From an uncultured Duncaniella sp. (lineage in GTDB: Bacteria; Bacteroidota; Bacteroidia; Bacteroidales; Muribaculaceae), in assembly GCA_910589485.1 (NCBI GenBank), contig CAJUSW010000003.1:240650-304649 (forward strand): DNA of 64,000 nt, in the 5' to 3' direction. Of the stretch, positions 27,286 to 35,602 are shown piece by piece (position 1 is the first letter of the stretch; each line of letters opens with the position of its first letter). Below the pieces are notes generated by a model. It did not search any database. It was not told the origin of the DNA and was given only the letters and a program-made list of their open reading frames with translations. The position numbers and the translations under genes were made by a program.

Positions 27286-28530
27286 ATGCTTAATATACTC
27301 ATAAATGCTTACGCTGTAAGTCCAACTTGGGGAAGCGAGCCTGGAGTTGGTTGGAATTGGATTATAAATATTGCAAAAAGTTGCAATGTATTTGTAATTA
27401 CAGAAGCCGAATGGAAAGAGGATATTCTAAAAGCAGTAGAAAGACTTCCTCAAAAAGAGAATATTCATTTCTACTTCAACCCTGTTCCACAAGAGGTAAG
27501 AAATATGTGTTGGAATCAGGGGGATTGGAGGTTCTATAACCATTACCGACGTTGGCAACAAAAAGCATTAATAATAGCGAAAGAGATTATTACCCAAAAT
27601 CATATTGATGTGATCCATCAGCTCAATATGATTGGGTTTAGAGAGCCTGGCTATTTATGGCAAATAAAGGATATCCCTTTCGTTTGGGGGCCTATTGGGA
27701 ATATGGCACCTATACCAATAAGTTATTTGAACGGAAGTCCACTGAAAGACAAACTCAAAATATCTGTAAAGAATATAATATCTTATTATCAGGCACGGAC
27801 TGGCCGAGTAAAAAAGGCTATACGGCGTGCTGATAAATTGATTACTGTGTTAGAAAGCAGTGCTGATATTATACAACGGAGTCACAATGTTCAAGACATT
27901 ATCGTTATGCCAGAAACGGGTCTTAAAATAACTGATTATATCGAGCATACGCTTTCTCCATATGGCAAAATAAAACTTCTATGGGTTGGTCGTTTTATTC
28001 CGACAAAAAAACTGGATATTGCTCTACAAGTGTTGTCTTTAACAAAAAATAAAGAACAATTTGAACTCCATATCGTAGGCTGGGGAAATGAAACGGATGA
28101 AGCAAGGTATCGAGAATTGGCAGCAGAGTTGGGGGTAGACAACCTATGTATCTGGCATGGAAAGATAACTAACACTAAAGTTCAAGACTTAATGAAGACA
28201 AGTGATGTATTCCTTTTCACAAGTGTATTGGAGGGAACACCTCATGTCATCCTTGAAGCCATATCAAATAATCTACCCATTATATGCTTTGATGTTTGTG
28301 GACAGGGAGTAATCGTTAACAAAGAGGTTGGATGGAAAGTCCCTATAACGAGCTTGACTGAGGCCACAAACAAAATGTCTAAAATTTTAGATTCTCTACA
28401 TGATAATACGTCCATGATGTATGAAAAATCAAAAAACTGTGAAAAAAGGAAACCGGAACTTTCTTGGGAGAAAAAAATCGAAAGAGTAATTGAAATATAT
28501 AATTCACTTCAATGCCTGAACAAGAAATAA
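27286..28530 (+). CDS. Glycosyltransferase family 4
   Basis: A 414-residue GT-B enzyme. The N-terminus ILINAYAVSPTWGSEPGVGW is a recognisable variant in Bacteroidota capsule loci. LLWVGRFIPTKKLDIALQVL and FTSVLEGTPHVILEAISNNL mark the group 1 domain with the E-x7-E donor site. It starts 2 bp after the previous gene and overlaps the next acyltransferase by 19 bp. Confidence 0.88.
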   Translation: MLNILINAYAVSPTWGSEPGVGWNWIINIAKSCNVFVITEAEWKEDILKAVERLPQKENIHFYFNPVPQEVRNMCWNQGDWRFYNHYRRWQQKALIIAKEIITQNHIDVIHQLNMIGFREPGYLWQIKDIPFVWGPIGNMAPIPISYLNGSPLKDKLKISVKNIISYYQARTGRVKKAIRRADKLITVLESSADIIQRSHNVQDIIVMPETGLKITDYIEHTLSPYGKIKLLWVGRFIPTKKLDIALQVLSLTKNKEQFELHIVGWGNETDEARYRELAAELGVDNLCIWHGKITNTKVQDLMKTSDVFLFTSVLEGTPHVILEAISNNLPIICFDVCGQGVIVNKEVGWKVPITSLTEATNKMSKILDSLHDNTSMMYEKSKNCEKRKPELSWEKKIERVIEIYNSLQCLNKK

Positions 28531-29494
28531 GACAACAACGTAATGCAACCTTTGATATAATCAGAGTAGTGGCATTAATAGCAATTCTTATGTGTCATTC
28601 ATGCTTTGATAATTTTCCTGCTCTCATGGGAATAGGACGCTATTTGGGTGTCACCTTCAATTTTCTTTTTCTAATATTGTCTGCCTTCCTTCTTGGCAGT
28701 TCATGGAATAATAAAGGTTGTCCTAAACTGAGTTTTGAATATGTAGGGAAACGTGTTGCAAAACTTTCTAAAAGTTATTATCCCTATCTCATCGTTCTTT
28801 TTTTATTCTTATACTTCAGTCAAGATTACTTTAATTGGAGAAACTTGATGACTCACACTCTTTATTTGCCTTGGTTCGATAAGATTGATGGGTTCGGCCA
28901 TTTGTGGTTTATGACAATGATTGTTTTATGTTATATCTCGATTTGGGTTCTATCAAACTTATCCAAATGGGCATATAGGCCTAATTCACTGATATACGGA
29001 GCATTAATCGGGGGGGGGGTATTGATTGGTGTTTGACTGATATTGGATTACCTGGTTATATGTTTCCATATCTTGTCGGATATTTGTTTGTCTTTACATA
29101 TTCAAATCGTATTCTTGAAGTAATCTCCAAATGTTCTATAAGCGCTTTACTTGCTCAGTTTTTAGTAATAAATACAATTGTGATTTGGTCGTTTTATAAT
29201 AGCCTATATGAAAAAAGCCCGTTCATATCTTACCTCATTGGTATGATAAGTGCATCCTCAATATTTTGCACATTTTATGTACTATTTAAAAATACTTCCA
29301 GAATAAAGTTTATAGAGTGGCTTTCAGGAATCAGTTTTGAAATCTATCTCGTCCATGAATTCTTCTTAGGTAGATTTAGTATATATAGATTAGTCGATAA
29401 TGCGTTATTAGGATTTATGACGCTATTTAGTAGCAATCTGTATAAAGCATCTAAGATGCATTTATACACCACGTTAATAATCTTTGTTTACTAA
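28512..29494 (+). CDS. Acyltransferase family 3, split at a G10 tract
   Basis: Two adjacent frames form one ~327-residue membrane acyltransferase. The first runs from ATG 28512 (QRNATFDIIRVVALIAILM, conserved histidine in CHSCF) to a TGA at 29034, just after ten G (29010-29019). The second, open to 29494, continues with GIDWCLTDIGLPGYMFPYLV and ends with the family-like WLSGISFEIYLVHEFF. Codon counting shows 8 or 11 G would join them. The protein is therefore truncated at about residue 174 as sequenced and should be off. Confidence 0.85.
29010..29019 (+). repeat. G10 homopolymer, candidate phase-variation tract
   Basis: Ten G at about codon 167 of the split acyltransferase. The two halves are in frame with 8 or 11 G, not with 10. 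Confidence 0.75.
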
Positions 29495-29525
29495 GGTTAA
29501 TAAAATAAGTTCAAAAGTTTAAATT

Positions 29526-29627
29526 ATGAATTCTATTGATAGATGCTATAATAAGGCCGATATCAACACATCTAAGATACTGATGTCATTAGAAATATTA
29601 AATAAATATCACAATGAAAGGATTTAA
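29526..29627 (+). CDS. Possible 33-residue small protein overlapping the next gene
   Basis: An open frame from ATG 29526, starting MNSIDRCYNKADINTSKILM, ends 14 bases inside the following gene. It has no signal peptide or recognisable domain. The overlap would allow translational coupling with the GHKL/STAS-like gene. It may be chance. Confidence 0.3.
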   Translation: MNSIDRCYNKADINTSKILMSLEILNKYHNERI

Positions 29628-30900
29628 GAATTTTTTATATAACCGGCCGAAATATCGGCAACATGATTCAGTACAAGGGTTGACTTTTAATGGAAATTAT
29701 TGTAAAATCCGTTTCATGAACCATCATAAAGATGTTTCAAAGTTCATCTTGTGGATAAAAGGATTGAAACCTGAAAAAAACAAAATTATTATTGATTTTT
29801 CTGAGACTGACAATCAATTTTTTCCAAATCCAATTGTCCCAATAACGGCTATTTACTCGTATTATAGAAACTTAGGAGTTGACTTCGATATTAAAGGTAT
29901 GCCGCAGTGGTTATCAAATATGGGAGTTTTAAACCCTAAAGTCTATAATGAAGAAGTTGATGTCCTGAATCAAGTTTGGATATTCAATCAAGATAATGTA
30001 GGCAGATTACAGAATGCTATTTTGAAGCAAATGGGTCAGAGTGATATATATCCAAATAATTTTTTAGAAAGTAATGATTGGGCTTTAGGTGAATTGATGG
30101 ATAATGTACTTATTCATTCAAACAAGAGTGAAGGTTATATTATGGGGCAAGTTCATAAGAAAACAAAGCATGTTACATTTACGATTTGTGATCTGGGTCA
30201 AGGAATCTATAATTCGTTGAAAGGATCGAAATATCATGTAGAAAATGAACTTGATGCGATAAAAAAGTCCTTGAAAGAGTCTGTCACAAACGGAAAGGGA
30301 ATGGGTAATGGCCTTTTTGGTCTTGCTACCTTGATTAAGCAGGGTGACAGCAGATTGCATATAGCGTCTGGCCGTGGATTTTATTCTGTTTCATCAGGTA
30401 GAATTGGTGAATATGATAATTGCCCAAGAATATCAAAAAGTGTTTGTATGACTACTGTTGATTACGTATTAGACTATTCCGGAGAGAATTCATGGGAAGA
30501 CATTCTTGTTTTCAATGGCAGAAAAATTAACATGGTTAATCTTAGATTGGATGAAATGGAAGATGTAGAAACCGGAGTCATGACATATAAGGTCAAAGAT
30601 GAGGTTTCGGACACCAGTACACGCAATGCTGGGGAACGAGTATATAATGACATTCTCAATATACTTAGTAAAGATCCAAGGATTATTGTGTTAGACTTCT
30701 CTGAAAGTTCAGTGTTTACATCATCATTTGCAGATGAACTTTTGGCTAAACTTTTTATGAAATTAGGGCTCTTCCAGTTCCTTAAAGTTATCAAATTGAA
30801 GGGAATAACTTTTAATAATCAAAAAATTTTACAGAATGCCATAATAAAAAGAATCGTAACTACAACTCAATCCGAAAAAGAAGATAATATCCACGATTAG
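29614..30900 (+). CDS. GHKL ATPase with STAS-like domains, unknown role
   Basis: 428 residues. A central histidine-kinase-type ATPase domain is visible: N-box-like WALGELMDNVLIHSN (about 155-169), a G1-like DLGQGI near 193 and a G2-like GKGMGNGLFGLATL near 228. The C-terminal part (about 350-400) has VLDFSESSVFTSSFADELL, like STAS-like DUF4325 domains. The N-terminal IIIDFSETDNQFFPNPIVP may be a second such domain. No receiver, phosphoacceptor histidine domain or membrane helix was seen. The architecture recalls anti-sigma/anti-anti-sigma switches merged in one chain. Its place inside a capsule locus, between an acyltransferase and a dead transposase, gives no clear job. Confidence 0.65.
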   Translation: MKGFKNFLYNRPKYRQHDSVQGLTFNGNYCKIRFMNHHKDVSKFILWIKGLKPEKNKIIIDFSETDNQFFPNPIVPITAIYSYYRNLGVDFDIKGMPQWLSNMGVLNPKVYNEEVDVLNQVWIFNQDNVGRLQNAILKQMGQSDIYPNNFLESNDWALGELMDNVLIHSNKSEGYIMGQVHKKTKHVTFTICDLGQGIYNSLKGSKYHVENELDAIKKSLKESVTNGKGMGNGLFGLATLIKQGDSRLHIASGRGFYSVSSGRIGEYDNCPRISKSVCMTTVDYVLDYSGENSWEDILVFNGRKINMVNLRLDEMEDVETGVMTYKVKDEVSDTSTRNAGERVYNDILNILSKDPRIIVLDFSESSVFTSSFADELLAKLFMKLGLFQFLKVIKLKGITFNNQKILQNAIIKRIVTTTQSEKEDNIHD

Positions 30901-31099
30901 AATATTATATTGAAATGTCGTAGCAAATAATACAATATAACTATGGATTTTGATTATTCGTAATCAAGGGATTGATTCCTATGCCTCCTGATTTAAGGAT
31001 GATTGAGATGGACTTAAATGATGGTTGTTCTAATCTGTGCGCGAAGCTGAGCAACCAGATTATAACCCCAAGATCTGACATCAAAGGATGTTGGAGAAC

Positions 31100-31936
31100 A
31101 AACGAACATGACCTATATTTTCGTTAACTCATGGCTGAAACGCTTCGAGACAGAAAGTATTTTCTGGTTTGAAAACACGTCCAGGTTGTGGCCGCAAACC
31201 AATAATGAAGTTAAGACGAGTAATCTGTACGCCGAGCCATAGAGCATTACAGACATAGGATGAAGAAAGCCTAAGAGGAGAGCGAAAGCACGTTCAAGGC
31301 TTTGTATACGCATTAGCGCGAGATATATACGAATAAGAAAACACCACATAGGACAACTCTCGCCCCTGCTCTATGTATATGAGACCGAGAATCTCCAAAA
31401 AATCGAAAAACAAGCAAACAACGGTCTCATAGACCTTTACTACAGATATGAAAGCCATATCAGCATTGAGTGGTATGTGCCTTACGGCAAGCAATTCCCT
31501 AAATAAAATATCCTTGTGCTATCTCATAGGAGTTACAGACTCAACATTTTCGATATGTTTTACAGAAACAACCGATATGAGGTATTCAGTACTCTCAAGA
31601 GTATAACCGCAGACATGGTCGCAGACCTTTTTGATCGCCTTTCCTTCTATGTCAAAAAGACAACTTCATCGTTTTGGATAATGCAAGTGTTCTTCTCGGA
31701 AAACTCATTGCAGAACTCAGGCTCATATGGAAAAAACGAGGGCTCTTACTCTTTTACCACCTTACATGCCGCATCTGAATATTGCTGAAGCCTTATTGCT
31801 CATTTTCAAAGGTAAATGGCCCATACCTGCGGATTATATCTCCACAGACTCTATGCTTTACGCCACAACAGAGCTTTGGCCGGACTTGTATCTTAACTCT
31901 ATATCAATTTTACCAATGCAACTTAATGTAAATTAA
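31100..31936 (+). pseudogene. Decayed IS630-family transposase
   Basis: Fragments of one transposase appear in order but in changing frames with stops. An N-terminal HTH-region piece, WLKRFETESIFWFE, is followed in another frame by RPGCGRKPIM. Next come FVYALARDIYE before a stop, NLQKIEKQANNGLIDLYYR and WYVPYGKQFPK, then FIVLDNASVLLGKLIAEL (the second DDE aspartate region) and finally PPYMPHLNIAEALLLIFKGK, PADYISTDSMLYAT with the third acidic residue. At least three frame changes and several stops make it non-functional. No terminal repeats were identified. The flanks 30901-31099 and 31937-32043 show no gene. Confidence 0.8.
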
Positions 31937-32043
31937 TTTTTATAACTTACAACTAAGTGCTACATTATCAAAATCAGCAACAAGAATCAAAATTAACCTA
32001 CATATAACACACAATAGTATTACAACAGTCACTCTTCAAATAA

Positions 32044-32808
32044 ATGGAAACCTACTTTAACATCCGATATGAATTTGACCGCAAGGCTGTTCATCAATCG
32101 GTTGACACGCGTCTTAATGAACCAGGCTCAGACTACATCTGCGTGGCTGACGGCGTGATCCTGAACACTGCAAACCGCTTTCCCGAGTATCTTCAAGTCG
32201 TCAACGGAGGCATGTTCGCGATATGCGACAGCAGCTACGTGCCGTTATATATAAAATGGATACATGGTAAAGAATACGGCCAATATTGCGGTAGTGAGAT
32301 ATTTCTCGATATAGTATCCAATAGAAAATACCGCATGATATTTCTTGGCACCCAGCAACATATCCTTGATGGCCTTAAGGCTAATCTACAGAGATATAAT
32401 CCTGATGTATCCGGAATGAAATTCGTGGAGCTCCCGTTCCGCAAGGTCAGCCAGTTCGACTATCCCGGCATAGCCCGTATGATAGAAGAGGATGGTGCCG
32501 ATATCGTATGGGTAGCCCTCGGTGCCCCAAAGCAGGAATTCTTCATGTCCATGCTCAAGCCTCATTTAAATCATGGAGTAATGATTGCCGTAGGAGCCGC
32601 TTTTAAATTCTTCAGTGGTCTTCAGGAAAAACGAGCTCCGGAATGGATGATAAAGAATCATTTGGAATTTGCCTATAGACTCACTCAAGCTCCTAAGAAA
32701 CAGATGAAGCGTTGCGCATGGATCCTCGCGACCCTCCCAAAGATGTTCTATGACGAATGGATGCATAAACGCAACAGTAATAACCTGAATCCCACAACCG
32801 GTTTATAA
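32044..32808 (+). CDS. WecG/TagA/CpsF-family glycosyltransferase (GT26)
   Basis: A 254-residue GT26 enzyme, the family that adds N-acetylmannosamine or its uronate to a lipid-linked first sugar. Visible signatures are CVADGVILNTANRFPEYLQ and DIVWVALGAPKQEFFMSML (about 150-175), then GAAFKFFSGLQEKRAPEWM. In Bacteroidota it often sits at the 3' end of the capsule operon, as here. It is separated from the rest of the locus by the decayed transposase. Confidence 0.9.
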   Translation: METYFNIRYEFDRKAVHQSVDTRLNEPGSDYICVADGVILNTANRFPEYLQVVNGGMFAICDSSYVPLYIKWIHGKEYGQYCGSEIFLDIVSNRKYRMIFLGTQQHILDGLKANLQRYNPDVSGMKFVELPFRKVSQFDYPGIARMIEEDGADIVWVALGAPKQEFFMSMLKPHLNHGVMIAVGAAFKFFSGLQEKRAPEWMIKNHLEFAYRLTQAPKKQMKRCAWILATLPKMFYDEWMHKRNSNNLNPTTGL

Positions 32809-32874
32809 TAATATCCTCCCTACCCTCATATTCAATATAAATTGACTCATAATAGAAAATGAACCATCTATTAT

Positions 32875-34161
32875 ATGGCCCCATTCTCTCAAGAAATAAG
32901 TCAGAAAATTGAATATCTTTCCGTTCACCAATTTAAGAATCGGATTCCAGTAACATCTATCATTAATTGGTTGACCAACTTTCAAACCGATGAGATACAT
33001 CAGGCCCTACAACTTTTAGATAAAACTGAGTATTTCACCCTAACCGATCTATCCAATATCATCAATGGTTACATTAACGATTTTTTAATCCACCTAAATT
33101 TATCTGAGGATGGCGCTACACTTCACTTTGTGCCACTCGGAGAAGCAGGTAAGAGCGGACATGTAATCTCCTATCTTGTAAAAAATCTTTTTAAGGGACG
33201 AAAGATCGCAAAGAATCTATCCATTAAATATTACAATAATATACAAGAAGTAGACCTCAAGACTTTAACCGAAAAAGATTTCATATTTTATCTTGATGAC
33301 ATTATTGGATCTGGCAGTACATTTCTAAATATCGCTTGCGACAAAGAAACCATACGCAGAGAACGTCTTCATACAAATGCCGAAAACGATGGTGCCGCGC
33401 ATGCTTTCTTTAAATCCGATATCCGACACCATAATATACTCATGAGTTGTATCATCATGGCAGTTGCTAAAGAGCGTATTGAACGCCTTCTTCCGGGGTT
33501 GAAAATATATGGAGAAATCCGTCATAAAGCATTCGATAAACGTAATTCGCCATTTCATAGCTATAAGACAATCCTTATACTCCGTGAAATGTCATATCGG
33601 TACGGTAAGCTTTTGATAAAGAATGAGAAGAATATACTCGGATTTGACAATTCGCAAGCTTTAATCCTATTCGATCACGCCACTCCAAACAATACATTGC
33701 CGATATTATGGATGGATAGTAATAACTGGACTCCTCTTTTATCCCGGTATCATACATTTAGGATTAAGCATCAGGCAAGTAATCGAGAGACAAATAATCG
33801 ATGGCTCATCAAACTTTCTGATTTATTCGATATTGCACCAGAAGAGATTGTTGGATCTAACTTATTTTCCCCTAAGAATTATATTCTTTCCATAATGTTG
33901 AGACTCCGTCTAAAACAATGGGATGATATTGACATTGCACGTGAACTCGGATTAACCCTCAATGAAATATTAGAATATAGAGCAAACGGGGTCAAAGCAA
34001 ATCTTTGGGATGAAGAATTTAGACCCACATCCAACGCAATTGACCGAATTAGGGATGTAGAAAAGAAAATACGGTTTTCTGAAGAAGAGGACAGCTATAT
34101 CTACGAATTTGACGATTGCAATCAGATATACGTACCGAAAACATTCGGCGGGAAGTCATAA
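32875..34161 (+). CDS. Retron effector: phosphoribosyltransferase-fold protein with helix-turn-helix region
   Basis: 428 residues. The PRPP-binding-like loop FYLDDIIGSGSTF (about 138-150) marks a type I phosphoribosyltransferase fold of the kind found in conflict systems. The N-terminal 60 residues look like a winged helix, and IARELGLTLNEILEYRANG (about 352-370) looks like a helix-turn-helix. Its stop codon lies inside the 5' inverted repeat of the retron RNA, and the reverse transcriptase follows. As I recall, PRTase effectors define type III retrons. In such defence systems the RT-msDNA complex restrains the toxic effector until phage interferes. It is not part of capsule synthesis. Confidence 0.75.
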   Translation: MAPFSQEISQKIEYLSVHQFKNRIPVTSIINWLTNFQTDEIHQALQLLDKTEYFTLTDLSNIINGYINDFLIHLNLSEDGATLHFVPLGEAGKSGHVISYLVKNLFKGRKIAKNLSIKYYNNIQEVDLKTLTEKDFIFYLDDIIGSGSTFLNIACDKETIRRERLHTNAENDGAAHAFFKSDIRHHNILMSCIIMAVAKERIERLLPGLKIYGEIRHKAFDKRNSPFHSYKTILILREMSYRYGKLLIKNEKNILGFDNSQALILFDHATPNNTLPILWMDSNNWTPLLSRYHTFRIKHQASNRETNNRWLIKLSDLFDIAPEEIVGSNLFSPKNYILSIMLRLRLKQWDDIDIARELGLTLNEILEYRANGVKANLWDEEFRPTSNAIDRIRDVEKKIRFSEEEDSYIYEFDDCNQIYVPKTFGGKS

Positions 34162-34308
34162 TTTTAGTTTCGGTAAAATGAAAGAAGTTTACCAGTTCGT
34201 TCCGTGGACGAACATTAAAATTAAACATCATTATACTGATAACTCGAAACACAAGGTTCCGAGTTGTCACTCGTGCACTCGTGCCACAAAGTAAAATTAT
34301 GACTGCCC
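34150..34308 (+). ncRNA. Retron msr-msd non-coding RNA
   Basis: A perfect 13-nt inverted pair, AGTCATAATTTTA at 34154-34166 and TAAAATTATGACT at 34292-34304, fits the a1/a2 stem; matches continue imperfectly on both sides. The G at 34167, just inside a1, is the expected 2'-5' branching nucleotide. Inside lie a hairpin at 34172-34193 (GGTAAA/TTTACC), one at 34195-34213 (GTTCGT/ACGAAC) and a 14-bp stem with one mismatch at 34237-34269, the likely msd stem. a1 covers the stop of the effector gene and a2 covers the ATG of the RT gene. Exact msr/msd boundaries cannot be fixed by eye. Confidence 0.8.
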
Positions 34309-35360
34309 CCCGAACGTTTTCTTTATCTTGGGAAAGTCTTTTCATCGACGAAGCTCGTTCTGAAGGTCATTCTGAAGAATATATCAAGACATGCCTTGAA
34401 TACGCCTCCGCCCTACGAAGCAAAAATTTACCTATAATTTTTGATATCCGGCATTTATCCATACTGCTTAACTCTAACGAAGAAGTTCTGAAACAAAGTA
34501 ATTTTAATGCTTACTATAGGAATTATCTTATTTCTAAAAAAAATGGACGAGGTTATAGGGAAATCAACACTCCTACTCATTGGCTAAAAAAAGTTCAGAG
34601 TTGGATATATGTCAATATCTTATTGAAAGATCCAACTGTAAGACCGGAGGTCTATAGTTTCCTTCCTAATGGCTATTCGGGAAGAAAGTCTATTAACATT
34701 CGAGAAAATGCGTCAGGCCATCAGAATAGACGATGGCTGTTAAGTATTGATATAAAAAACTTCTTTCCTTCAATCAAAACCATAAAGATAAAAACATATT
34801 TCAGTTCTTTAGGCTACACTCCTGAAGTCGCTGAAGTCTTTACAAGATTATGCGTTTTCAAGCAACGACTTCCGCAGGGAGCCCCGACAAGTCCTATGCT
34901 ATCAAACATAGTCACCTCTCCTCTTGATGACACAATGTTATCTTTGGCTAAAGAGTACAATGCTCACTATACCAGATATGCCGATGATATTACTTTTTCG
35001 GGAGATGAGAATGTCGTTCCCATAGACCGCATTATATCCATAATAAAATCCAACGGATTATTCCCTAACCATCATAAGACTAAACTACGATTCAAAGGAC
35101 AGCGTCAGACTGTAACAGGACTTACAATCTCTAATGGAGTCCATGTTCCCAAAGCATATCGGAGAGAAGTTGAACGCGAATTATATTTTTGTGAAAAATT
35201 CGGCATAGAATCGCATATTGAATCACACCGTAAAACCCTCAAATCTCCTCAAGGATTCTACAAAGAATGGCTATTAGGACGTATAATGTTCATACGCATG
35301 ATAGAACCGGAACGTGGTGAAAGTATGCTTTTTCGATTCAATCGCCTAAATTGGTTGTAG
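34299..35360 (+). CDS. Retron reverse transcriptase
   Basis: 353 residues from ATG 34299; a GTG at 34281 in the same frame would extend into the RNA and is less likely. Retron hallmarks are present: NASGH (NAxxH, 137-141), catalytic SIDIKNFFPS (Asp151), QGAPTSP (193-199), YADD (227-230) and QTVTGL (VTG, 272-274). It reverse-transcribes the msd part of the RNA encoded just upstream into msDNA. Length fits the family, and all catalytic aspartates are intact. Confidence 0.93.
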   Translation: MTAPRTFSLSWESLFIDEARSEGHSEEYIKTCLEYASALRSKNLPIIFDIRHLSILLNSNEEVLKQSNFNAYYRNYLISKKNGRGYREINTPTHWLKKVQSWIYVNILLKDPTVRPEVYSFLPNGYSGRKSINIRENASGHQNRRWLLSIDIKNFFPSIKTIKIKTYFSSLGYTPEVAEVFTRLCVFKQRLPQGAPTSPMLSNIVTSPLDDTMLSLAKEYNAHYTRYADDITFSGDENVVPIDRIISIIKSNGLFPNHHKTKLRFKGQRQTVTGLTISNGVHVPKAYRREVERELYFCEKFGIESHIESHRKTLKSPQGFYKEWLLGRIMFIRMIEPERGESMLFRFNRLNWL

Positions 35361-35394
35361 CAAAATCCACCGATTAATACCATAATTCACATAC

Positions 35395-35452
35395 AAAACG
35401 AAGAATAGCCTACCGAAAGATAAAAAACTTTCCGTTGGCTATTCTTCGTTTT
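35395..35452. terminator. Bidirectional terminator between convergent genes
   Basis: A perfect 16-bp inverted repeat: AAAACGAAGAATAGCC (35395-35410) and its complement at 35437-35452, with A-rich and T-rich edges that serve both strands. It lies 34 bp after the RT stop. Confidence 0.8.
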
Positions 35453-35543
35453 ATATCATACTTTAGCAAACTGCATTCTCCCACTCCTATCCATCCTATG
35501 CACCCATCCGCGCCACAGTAGTATACATATATACTATCAACAC

Positions 35544-35582
35544 AAAGGAGACCTGCACTATCTCTCTGTGCAAGTCTCCTTT
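35544..35582 (-). terminator. Terminator after the DUF4955-type gene
   Basis: Hairpin AAAGGAGAC-x-TGCAC paired with GTGCA-x-GTCTCCTTT with one mismatch, about 20 bp past the stop of the leftward gene. On the minus strand it ends CTCCTTTGTG. Confidence 0.7.
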
Positions 35583-35602
35583 ATAGTATTCAGAAATATG
35601 TA

